Shown one piece after another: positions 1 to 5,830 of a DNA stretch of 6,044 nt. A program made the translations under genes and the position numbers. Under the pieces are notes generated by a model, which saw only the letters and a list, made by a program, of their open reading frames with translations, did not search any database and was not told the origin of the DNA. Each line of letters opens with the position of its first letter. Within the stretch, counting starts at the first letter, position 1. Source of the stretch: CAZAGT01 sp964484515 (lineage in GTDB: Bacteria; Desulfobacterota; DSM-4660; Desulfatiglandales; HGW-15); NCBI GenBank assembly GCA_964484515.1, contig CAZAGT010000312.1, positions 1-6,044 of the forward strand, given 5' to 3'.

Positions 1-53
1 CCGCTCATGCCGCCGCCGACCACCAGGATACTCTGGGTCCCCGTATTTGCCAT
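1..53 (-). CDS. qmoA: N-terminal fragment of a FAD flavoprotein, probably QmoA (runs off the window)
   Basis: Only the first 17 codons and two bases are present, reading MANTGTQSILVVGGGMSG on the minus strand. The hydrophobic strand followed by GGGMSG is the start of a Rossmann FAD-binding fold, as found at the N-terminus of QmoA and HdrA-type flavoproteins. A clear ribosome binding site, AGGAGG at 59-64, lies 5 nt before the ATG. The start is 13 nt after the stop of the ETF-QO gene, so the two are very likely co-transcribed. The qmoA call rests mainly on context: in sulfate reducers qmoABC, encoding the quinone-interacting membrane-bound oxidoreductase that donates electrons to APS reductase, commonly follows aprBA. 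The fragment is too short to exclude an HdrA-like or other FAD protein. Confidence 0.65.
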   Translation of the reverse strand, partial: MANTGTQSILVVGGGMS

Positions 54-66
54 TTCATCCTCCTCA

Positions 67-1767
67 CTACACCACGGTATACTTTGGACCTCCGCCGCCC
101 TCCGGCGGGACCCACGTGATGATCTCATAGGGGTCCTTCACATCGCAGGTCTTGCAGTGGACACAGTTTGAGAAATTAAGCTTCATTTGAGGTTTTCCCG
201 TCGTCTCGTCCGTCTCTAGCTCGTAGACATTGGCCGGACAGAAACGCTGACAGGGGTTCTGATATTCTTCACGACACCTGGTGTAACACGTGTTGAGATC
301 CTCGATCTTGAGATGGGCCGGCTGTTGCTCTTCGTGGGTCGTGCCCGAATAGTAGACGTCCGTCTCCTTGTCGAAGGTAAGCTCTCCGTCGAATTTGACC
401 ACGCCTACCTGCTCATCCGTTGGGGAGTCGATGTGGTAGTAGTCCTTCACCTTTTTCAGGTGCACCCAATCGGCCTTTGAGCTGAGGCGGTTCTTCAGGA
501 CCCTGCCCCCTAACAGGTACTGTGTACCGACCTTGAGGGAGCCCCACCAAAGACCTTTCTGAAAGGCTTGGTGGAAGTTGCGCGCCCGGTAGAGACCCTT
601 GCCCACATAGCTCTCGAACAGGCTGGTCTGGTAGCCCTCAAGACGCGCCTCCGAGAAATCATCGGTGCGAAGGGCCTCATAGATCGTCTCGGCGGCCAAC
701 ATCCCCGATTTCATGGCCGCATGCACCCCTTTGATCCGCTGGGCATTAAAGAGCTGTGCCGAATCACCCACAAGCAGACCACCCGGAAAGGCTAACCGGG
801 GAACGGCGTAGTAACCGCCGACCGGCACCGTCTTGGCTCCGTATTGAAGTAGTTTGCCGCCTTTCAGCAACCCGGCCACAAAGGGATGCGCTTTGAATTT
901 CTGAAACTCGCGATGGAGGTCCAGGTAAGGGTCTTCATAATCGAGACTCGTCAGGAGCCCCAACGATACCTGGTTGTTTTGCATGCCGTATATGAAACCG
1001 CCCCCAAAGGGGGCGCTCCCGTGGGGGTAACCCATCGTATGGAGGACCTCGCCCGGCTCAATTCGACTCTGCGGGATCTCCCAGACCTCCTTGACGCCCA
1101 CCTCATAGCTCTGGGGGTTCTTGCCTGCATCCAGATCGAGTTTCTTCAGGAGGGTCTTGGTAAGGCTTCCCCGGGAGCCCTCGCCAAAGACGGTCACCTT
1201 GGCCTTCAGGTCGATCCCGGGTTCAAAATTGGCTTTTGGTTCGCCGTCCGGCCCAACCCCCTTATCTCCGGTTCTTACGCCGACAACCCGATCGCCCTCA
1301 TAAAGGACCTCGGTGCCCGCAAACCCGGGAAAGATGTCGATCCCGCTCTCCTCGACGAGAGATCCCATCCACGCCGTCAACCTGGAAAGGGAAACGACGA
1401 CATGGCCGTGGTTGTTCAGGAAAGGAGGAACGATAGGGAGCCGCAATACCCTATGCTTGGTGAGGAAACAAAGTCGCTCCTTGTGGACCTCGGCCTCGAC
1501 GGGTGCCCCCTTGGAGATCGCGTCCCCGAAGAGCTCACGCAGCGCAATCGGATCTACGACGGCGCCCGAAATACTGTGCGCGCCGACATAGGCCGCCTTC
1601 TCCAGGACGCTGATCATGACCTCATCCAGTGTCTTGCCCTCGGCGCCTTGCTCCACCCTTTCGTTGTGGCTCTTGATCAAGTTTGCAAGATGGAGGGCGC
1701 CGCTGAGACAGGCCATGCCGCCTCCGACGAAAAGGACATCCACCTCCATGACATCTCTATCTGCCAC
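67..1767 (-). CDS. Electron transfer flavoprotein:quinone oxidoreductase (ETF-QO/FixC family)
   Basis: Members of this family take electrons from reduced ETF, usually fed by acyl-CoA dehydrogenases, and pass them through FAD and a [4Fe-4S] cluster to membrane quinone; they are monotopic proteins on the cytoplasmic membrane face. The product is 566 aa from the chosen start. It shows an N-terminal FAD motif (GGGMAC, residues 15-20), the FAD/quinone-domain stretch with GGGFIYGM, the FPGGLLVGDSA and RIKGVHAAMKSGMLAAE blocks, and a C-terminal iron-sulfur domain ending in PEGGGGP. C510, C535, C538 and C541 have the same 25/3/3 spacing as the cluster ligands of human ETF-QO. Three further cysteines (C494, C498, C506) precede them. 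The third Rossmann glycine is Cys. I chose GTG at 1767 because GAGGTG (1772-1777) lies 4 nt upstream; the open frame continues upstream to an ATG at 1914, which is inside a terminator. An internal ATG at 1749 has a poor ribosome site. The gene follows the aprBA terminator and is tightly linked to the qmoA-like gene, an unusual neighbourhood. Confidence 0.93.
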   Translation of the reverse strand: MADRDVMEVDVLFVGGGMACLSGALHLANLIKSHNERVEQGAEGKTLDEVMISVLEKAAYVGAHSISGAVVDPIALRELFGDAISKGAPVEAEVHKERLCFLTKHRVLRLPIVPPFLNNHGHVVVSLSRLTAWMGSLVEESGIDIFPGFAGTEVLYEGDRVVGVRTGDKGVGPDGEPKANFEPGIDLKAKVTVFGEGSRGSLTKTLLKKLDLDAGKNPQSYEVGVKEVWEIPQSRIEPGEVLHTMGYPHGSAPFGGGFIYGMQNNQVSLGLLTSLDYEDPYLDLHREFQKFKAHPFVAGLLKGGKLLQYGAKTVPVGGYYAVPRLAFPGGLLVGDSAQLFNAQRIKGVHAAMKSGMLAAETIYEALRTDDFSEARLEGYQTSLFESYVGKGLYRARNFHQAFQKGLWWGSLKVGTQYLLGGRVLKNRLSSKADWVHLKKVKDYYHIDSPTDEQVGVVKFDGELTFDKETDVYYSGTTHEEQQPAHLKIEDLNTCYTRCREEYQNPCQRFCPANVYELETDETTGKPQMKLNFSNCVHCKTCDVKDPYEIITWVPPEGGGGPKYTVV

Positions 1768-1771
1768 CAAA

Positions 1772-1777
1772 CACCTC
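1772..1777 (-). promoter_or_regulatory. Ribosome binding site that decides the ETF-QO start
   Basis: The minus strand reads GAGGTG, then TTTG, then GTG (codon at 1765-1767). This supports a GTG start giving VADRDVMEVDVLFVGGG. The next in-frame ATG (1749) is 22 nt from this site and has only a weak purine run before it. The longest frame, starting at 1914, begins inside the terminator stem and its extra 49 residues look unlike the family. Confidence 0.65.
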
Positions 1778-1832
1778 GCGCGCCAAGAGCTTGAGATCGG
1801 CCGCCTCCTGCCCCCGGAAATCTGAACAGGGG

Positions 1833-1861
1833 GTTTTAGCAGATGCGATTCGGGACTGCAA
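1833..1861 (-). promoter_or_regulatory. Possible sigma70-type promoter for the ETF-QO gene
   Basis: On the minus strand TTGCAG (1856-1861) and TAAAAC (1833-1838) are separated by 17 nt. Each matches the consensus only partly (3/6 and 4/6). The position, between the palindrome at 1868-1885 and the GTG start, is right for a promoter that serves this gene after the aprBA terminator. A start point near 1826 would place the palindrome centre at about -50. The assignment is tentative. Confidence 0.35.
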
Positions 1862-1867
1862 GTCTTT

Positions 1868-1885
1868 TTGTGAAATACCTCACAA
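1868..1885. promoter_or_regulatory. CRP/FNR-family operator, HcpR-like palindrome
   Basis: TTGTGA-N6-TCACAA is a perfect inverted repeat with 6-bp arms; the minus-strand sequence is TTGTGAGGTATTTCACAA. It contains the classical TGTGA-N6-TCACA core of CRP/FNR-family sites and also matches the motif described for HcpR in Desulfovibrio and relatives. It lies in noncoding DNA between the aprA terminator and the ETF-QO start, about 100 nt before the GTG. A degenerate copy with the same geometry lies the same distance before sat. Which family member binds here cannot be told from this window. Confidence 0.7.
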
Positions 1886-1891
1886 GGGGTC

Positions 1892-1926
1892 AAAAAAACG
1901 CCCCGGCCTTTCACAAGGCCGGGGCG
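1892..1926 (-). terminator. Intrinsic terminator after aprBA
   Basis: A perfect 12-bp GC-rich stem (arms 1899-1910 and 1915-1926, 4-nt loop) is followed on the minus strand by seven T (1898-1892). It begins 22 nt past the aprA stop. This is a textbook Rho-independent terminator in the direction of aprBA transcription. It separates aprBA from the ETF-QO gene, so the latter needs its own promoter or readthrough. Confidence 0.93.
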
Positions 1927-1948
1927 TACTTAAGTCGGTTGTGGTTAA

Positions 1949-3835
1949 CTACACGCCAGGGATATTCCAGACGTCCTTCTTGCTCGTCTCCCATTCATCC
2001 TTAGCGGGATCATAGCGACAATTGGCAAAGCAGTGCCAATTCTCTTCATCCATCTTCGGCGTGTCTGACCTGAAATAGTAGCCAGGCCACCTGGTCTCCT
2101 CCCTGAACAGGATGGTGCGCACGTGTGCTTCAGCCTGCCACATCCGGTGGATGTTTTCCCAGGCCCTGGTCAGCTCATAGACATTCCTCGCTGCCTGCTT
2201 GCCCGAATCTTCCCTCAGATAGGCCAGAAGCTCCAAGGCCCGGTTCAGGTTGGCCTTGCTGGTCTTGAACGCTGCGGTCACGCCGCCGGCGTACTCGTCC
2301 ATGATCTTCTGGAGCCGGTGCAGGAACTGCCTGGGCATGATGTAGTTGGTGTTGACCTCAGGATCGGTCGTTTCACCTTTGTGTTTGGCATGCAGATCGA
2401 ACGGTGCCAGGATCTGGGCCTTCAGCGCTTCCACCTTGGCCATGTCCACCGTCGGTTCCTGGCTCTTTTCCATGATGTACTTGATGGCCGCTTTCCCGGC
2501 GATTCGTCCTTCGGTATGGGACCCGGAGGAGAACTTGTGGCTCGAGGCACCGGAGGCATCGCCGACTGCAAAGAGCCCTTCCACCGTGGTCATATTCGCG
2601 TATCCCCACTTGTAGGGAGTATCGAGGTCCTCGGGACCGCTCACCCAGGCACCGGAGCCACCGGAGTGGGACCCGATGAAGTAGGGTTCACACGCTGCGA
2701 TTTCAGAGTGCTTTTCCTCGGGCTTGATGTTCAGGGAAGCCCAGAGGATGGCCTGGGAGATGGTCATATCCAGGAAGTCTTCCCACGCCTCACTCTCCAA
2801 CTCCTTCATCTTCCGCTTGAAGGCCTTGGCGTCATCTTTGTACTCCTCCGCCAGGTTGGCGATGGCCTCTTGGGTCTCCATGTAAAGCGGCCCTAGGCCG
2901 GCATCCGTATCCATCATCCCGAGGTAGTTTCTGAGATTGGCCGGAATCGGCTTGACCAACCCGTACGGCGCCCAGTTCTCCAACTCGTCCTTGTGCTCGA
3001 CCATGTAGTCACCGCCCTCGGCACTGATCGCGCGGGACTTGAACAGGAGGAACCAGGCCCCCACCGGGCCGTAGGCATCCTTGAATCGAACCGGGATGAA
3101 GCGGATCTCCTGGCACGTCATCTCGGCACCGGCCTTGATCGTGAAATAGGCACTTGAACCGGTGTTGAACGGAGGATACCAGGAACGGCCAAAACCTTCC
3201 CCGATAGAGCGGGGACGGAACACGTGCACGGCGCCACCCATGGCGGTTATAACCGCCTTGGCCTTGAATATGTAGAACTTCTCCTCGCGGGTACTGAAGC
3301 CCACAGCGCCGACAACCTTATTGTTTTCGACGAGCGGCTCGACGATGAAGACGCGCTCGTACAGCTCGCCGCCGGCGTCGGCCAGGGCATTCTTGGCTGC
3401 CTCGGCGATAATGATCTTGTACGATTCGCCGTTGATCATGAGCTGCCAGCGACCCTCATGGACGTACTTCCCCTCTTCGTCGGTCCAGATCTTGAGACCC
3501 CATTTCTCGAAGAGGTGAACCGTCGAGTCCACGTGCCGCGCGATGTTGTAGACGAGGTCTTCTCTGGAGATCCCCATCAGGTCTTGGCGTACATAACGGA
3601 CGTAGTCCTCGACCGTATTCTCACCATCTTTGACACCGACGTACTGGTTGATGGCCGAGAGTCCCATGGCCACGGCGCCGCTTCGGTCCATGGCGGCCTT
3701 GTCGACCACGGCGACCTTTAGACCGTTCTTCTTGGCCCAGTAACAGGCCTCAGTAGCGGCGCCACATGCCGAAAAGCCCCCACCCACGATCAGGAGGTCG
3801 GTACTCACTTCCACTATTTCATAATTCGCCATCAT
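1949..3835 (-). CDS. aprA: Adenylylsulfate (APS) reductase, alpha subunit
   Basis: AprA is the FAD subunit of dissimilatory APS reductase, a cytoplasmic heterodimer that converts APS to sulfite and AMP (or the reverse in sulfur oxidisers). The 628-aa product, close to the usual family length, opens with a FAD-binding motif (LLIVGGGFSACGAA, residues about 14-27). It carries the family blocks RFIPVRFKDAYGPVGAW (around 245-261), EPYFIGSHSGGSGAW (around 383-397), GLFAVGDASG and FSSGSHTEGRIAGKAA. Arg250 and His390 lie in the blocks that hold the active-site Arg and His of the Archaeoglobus enzyme; the exact correspondence is my inference. The C-terminal part has the RWPGYYFRSD and WHCFANCRYDP blocks typical of AprA. 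AAGGAGGT at 3840-3847 precedes two adjacent ATG codons (3835 and 3832); either could be used, and spacing slightly favours the second. It follows aprB by 17 nt, so the two form an operon ended by the terminator at 1892-1926. Confidence 0.97.
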   Translation of the reverse strand: MMANYEIVEVSTDLLIVGGGFSACGAATEACYWAKKNGLKVAVVDKAAMDRSGAVAMGLSAINQYVGVKDGENTVEDYVRYVRQDLMGISREDLVYNIARHVDSTVHLFEKWGLKIWTDEEGKYVHEGRWQLMINGESYKIIIAEAAKNALADAGGELYERVFIVEPLVENNKVVGAVGFSTREEKFYIFKAKAVITAMGGAVHVFRPRSIGEGFGRSWYPPFNTGSSAYFTIKAGAEMTCQEIRFIPVRFKDAYGPVGAWFLLFKSRAISAEGGDYMVEHKDELENWAPYGLVKPIPANLRNYLGMMDTDAGLGPLYMETQEAIANLAEEYKDDAKAFKRKMKELESEAWEDFLDMTISQAILWASLNIKPEEKHSEIAACEPYFIGSHSGGSGAWVSGPEDLDTPYKWGYANMTTVEGLFAVGDASGASSHKFSSGSHTEGRIAGKAAIKYIMEKSQEPTVDMAKVEALKAQILAPFDLHAKHKGETTDPEVNTNYIMPRQFLHRLQKIMDEYAGGVTAAFKTSKANLNRALELLAYLREDSGKQAARNVYELTRAWENIHRMWQAEAHVRTILFREETRWPGYYFRSDTPKMDEENWHCFANCRYDPAKDEWETSKKDVWNIPGV

Positions 3836-3852
3836 GCATACCTCCTTAATCC

Positions 3853-4308
3853 TTACTTAGGTGTAGGAACAGCATCCAACCCGGCGGATGCCGGTTCGGT
3901 TGCCAGGGCTTGGTTGTTGATATCATCATGGGTTGGGAACCCGCCCAAGGGATCGGCCGAGCCTTCCGGAGTCGTCCGGGTAGGGAATTTGAACCTTTTG
4001 AGGCTTCCGTCCCTGAACTTGACCGTCCACATGATGTCTTCCGATCCTCTCAAAGGTGTTGCGCTGCCCCCCAAGGGGTTGAAATCCGCGTAACCGCGGA
4101 CGTCCATGGCCTGTTGCGGGCAAAGCTTCACACAGCACATGCATTCCCAGCACATCTGAGGATCCCGGTTGTACGCCTTCATCTCCCCGTACCCGGCTGA
4201 GCCGTCGGCGTCCAACACCATCAGGTCGTTCGGGCAGATATACATGCAGGCTGTCCTGTCCTGTCCCTTACAACCGTCGCACTTCTCTGTGATCACATAA
4301 CTTGGCAT
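3853..4308 (-). CDS. aprB: Adenylylsulfate (APS) reductase, beta subunit
   Basis: AprB is the iron-sulfur subunit that carries electrons from the donor (Qmo in sulfate reducers) to the FAD of AprA. The 151-aa product has two [4Fe-4S] motifs in its first half: C10-x2-C13-x7-C21-x3-C25-P and C53-x2-C56-x2-C59-x3-C63-P. As in other two-cluster ferredoxins, the fourth Cys of each group probably serves the other cluster. An aromatic residue between the clusters (W54) lies where a conserved Trp is implicated in electron transfer. The second half, with TVKFRDGSLKRFKFP and a Pro/Gly-rich tail, is the AprB-specific region that wraps around AprA. GGAGGTG (4314-4320) lies 5 nt before the ATG. It is the first gene of the aprBA operon. 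Nothing looks broken. Confidence 0.97.
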   Translation of the reverse strand: MPSYVITEKCDGCKGQDRTACMYICPNDLMVLDADGSAGYGEMKAYNRDPQMCWECMCCVKLCPQQAMDVRGYADFNPLGGSATPLRGSEDIMWTVKFRDGSLKRFKFPTRTTPEGSADPLGGFPTHDDINNQALATEPASAGLDAVPTPK

Positions 4309-4353
4309 TAATACACCTCCTGACGTATTGACAACGTAAAAAAGGATTTGTCC

Positions 4354-4374
4354 TCATGTCGCTTCAAAACATGA
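4354..4374. promoter_or_regulatory. 21-bp inverted repeat over a possible aprB promoter
   Basis: TCATGT-N9-ACATGA is a perfect inverted repeat with 6-bp arms, 46 nt before the aprB ATG. It overlaps TATCAT (minus strand, 4371-4376), which matches a -10 hexamer at 5 of 6 positions. No good -35 hexamer sits at the normal distance. The repeat differs from the TTGTGA-type palindromes before sat and the ETF-QO gene, so it could be the operator of a different regulator or a small 5'-leader hairpin. Six-base arms can also occur by chance. Confidence 0.4.
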
Positions 4375-4444
4375 TAAGAGTATCCTGACTTGCACCCCCT
4401 TTCTCGAAATATGATCTCCTCGATCGATTTCCAAACCATCTGGT

Positions 4445-4486
4445 AAAGACCGCCTCTGTTCCCATCAGGTGCGACAGGCGGCCTTT
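4445..4486 (-). terminator. Hairpin after sat, probable weak terminator
   Basis: Arms at 4445-4454 and 4477-4486 pair over 10 bp, extended by three pairs across a 2-nt bulge. One pair is G-U only in minus-strand RNA; plus-strand RNA would have an A-C mismatch there, which supports the minus orientation. The hairpin starts 9 nt after the sat stop. The T-run after it is short (TTT then ACC), so termination may be partial or assisted. Confidence 0.6.
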
Positions 4487-4495
4487 CCTCCTAGA

Positions 4496-5716
4496 CTACT
4501 TCTTCTTGACGTCCCCGGTGGCGGCTCCATGGAGCTTGATTTCCACCTTCTGATCAAGGCCCTGATAATACGCCTTCAAAATTTCGAGGACCTCGGGACG
4601 CGAGAATTCTGCCGGGAGATCGCCGCCCTCGGAGAGGGTCTTCCGCACCATCGTCCCGGAGAGGAGCAGCCGGTCATCTTTGCCGTGCGGACAGGTCCGC
4701 ATGGAGGCCATTCCGCCGCATCGATAGCAGTGGAAGGTCCAATCGATGTTTAGGTTCTGACACTTAAGGGCGCCCGGCGGAATCTCCTCAAAAATCTTCT
4801 GGGCATCGAAAGGTCCGTAATAGTCACCAACCCCGGCATGATCGCGGCCGATGATCATGTGGCTACAGCCGTAGTTCTGGCGGAAGGTCGCATGCAACAA
4901 CGCTTCCCTGGGGCCGGCGTACCGCATCTCCATCGGGTACCCGCCTTGAACGACGGTGCCTTTTACGAAGTAATTGTCAACCAGGGCCTGAATGGCGCGC
5001 ACGCGCACATCCGCTGGGATATCACCCTCCTTGAGCTTGCCGACCAACTGGTGAATATAGACGCCGTCCATGACTTCCACGGCGATCTTGGCCAGAAACT
5101 CGTGCGAACGGTGCATCGGATTGCGGAGCTGGAGGGCGGCTACGCGCTTCCATCCCATGTCGTCAAAGATCTTGCGGGATTCGGCCGGCCGATGGTAAAG
5201 CCCCTTGAACTGCTCAGGATAGAAGCTCTCACTGATGACCTTTACCGGGCCCGCCAGGTTGTATTTGCCCTGGGCCACCACCTTAGCCACGCCCGGATGC
5301 TCCGTATCCGTGGTGGTGAAGACCGCATTGCACTCATGATCCTTATCGATGGTGTACTTCTCGGTGACCTGCATCGTGGCGATGGTCGTTCCGGTGTCGG
5401 TGTCTACGAGGGCCAGTTCATCACCCTCCTTGAGCTCTTCGTCATCCGTCGAAAGGGTGATCGGAATCGGCCAAAAGGTGCCGTCGGCCATCGTGAAGTT
5501 GTCACACACCCCTTTCCAGTCCGCCTTGGTCATGAAACCGGTCAGCGGTGTAAACGCCCCGATCCCCATCATGATGAGATCTGAGGCCTCCCGTGACGTG
5601 ATCTTGATCTCTTTCAGGCCCTTGGCCCTCTCCGTCTCACTCTTGAGTTCTTGGCCCTCAAGCAGTAGAGGTATCAGCTTTTCTTCTTTTCCATGTGGTT
5701 CGATAAGCGCAGACAT
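4496..5716 (-). CDS. sat: Sulfate adenylyltransferase (ATP sulfurylase), homomeric type
   Basis: Sat activates sulfate with ATP to give APS and pyrophosphate, the first cytoplasmic step of sulfate respiration; in sulfur oxidisers it runs in reverse. The 406-aa product has the family's N-terminal PUA-like part (through about residue 160) with GIGAFTPLTGFM, then the catalytic part with QLRNPMHRSHE (196-206; Q-x-R-N-P and the H-x2-H pair), the YAGPREALLHA block and GRDHAG (290-295). MVRKTLSEGGDLP and FSRPEV near the C-terminus are also family motifs. Cysteines C330, C333 and C342 with nearby H344 (HCYRCGG, TCPHG) resemble the zinc-binding loop of some bacterial and archaeal Sat enzymes. There is no APS-kinase domain, as expected for the dissimilatory form. 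AAGGAGG (5724-5730) lies 7 nt before the ATG at 5716; another ATG at 5720 is out of frame. The gene appears to be transcribed alone, ahead of aprBA. Confidence 0.97.
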   Translation of the reverse strand: MSALIEPHGKEEKLIPLLLEGQELKSETERAKGLKEIKITSREASDLIMMGIGAFTPLTGFMTKADWKGVCDNFTMADGTFWPIPITLSTDDEELKEGDELALVDTDTGTTIATMQVTEKYTIDKDHECNAVFTTTDTEHPGVAKVVAQGKYNLAGPVKVISESFYPEQFKGLYHRPAESRKIFDDMGWKRVAALQLRNPMHRSHEFLAKIAVEVMDGVYIHQLVGKLKEGDIPADVRVRAIQALVDNYFVKGTVVQGGYPMEMRYAGPREALLHATFRQNYGCSHMIIGRDHAGVGDYYGPFDAQKIFEEIPPGALKCQNLNIDWTFHCYRCGGMASMRTCPHGKDDRLLLSGTMVRKTLSEGGDLPAEFSRPEVLEILKAYYQGLDQKVEIKLHGAATGDVKKK

Positions 5717-5784
5717 ACATGCTCCTCCTTCTTAATCTGACCACCTCATGAATGGGCTGAGAGTGGCTATAACATATTCGAATT

Positions 5785-5790
5785 ACTATA
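5785..5790 (-). promoter_or_regulatory. Probable -10 element of the sat promoter
   Basis: The minus strand has TATAGT (5 of 6 matches to TATAAT) in an AT-rich stretch. At the usual 17-nt distance there is no -35 hexamer; that spot (5808-5813) is covered by one arm of the palindrome at 5810-5827. A start near 5778 would put the palindrome centre at about -41, the position of class II CRP/FNR activators, which replace the -35 contact. The leader would be about 60 nt. Inferred from geometry only. Confidence 0.45.
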
Positions 5791-5809
5791 TTTTTAAAAA
5801 ATTCGGCCC

Positions 5810-5827
5810 TTGTGCAATTTTTAACAA
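5810..5827. promoter_or_regulatory. Second CRP/FNR (HcpR-like) palindrome, upstream of sat
   Basis: TTGTGC-N6-TAACAA matches the TTGTGA-N6-TCACAA palindrome at 10 of 12 arm positions with identical spacing, and the flanking C/G bases (5809, 5828) extend the outer arms to CTTGT/ACAAG. It lies 93 nt before the sat ATG, close to the 100 nt seen for the perfect copy before the ETF-QO gene. The two sites together suggest a shared regulator. Confidence 0.55.
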
Positions 5828-5830
5828 GCA

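Noticed and set aside
1336..1351. 14-nt match (TCGATCCCGCTCTC) between the ETF-QO gene and the region near 5954
   Set aside because: Short, not extended on either side, and within codons of a conserved gene; most likely coincidence.
886..1794. Plus-strand open frame of 302 codons opposite the ETF-QO gene
   Set aside because: It lies antisense to a gene with clear family motifs, has no ribosome binding site or recognisable domain, and is explained by the GC bias of the opposite codons.
1768..1914. N-terminal extension of the ETF-QO by 49 residues to an ATG at 1914
   Set aside because: The ATG is inside the aprBA terminator and the extension crosses the palindrome; the residues do not resemble the family, and a good ribosome site points to 1767.
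2123..2896. Plus-strand open frame of 257 codons opposite aprA
   Set aside because: Antisense to highly conserved aprA; the translation has no family features.
4288..4297. TGTGATCACA palindrome in the first codons of aprB
   Set aside because: It lacks the 6-nt spacer of CRP/FNR sites and is within coding sequence; probably chance.
4838..5584. Plus-strand open frame of 248 codons opposite sat
   Set aside because: Antisense to sat, with no supporting start signal or domain.
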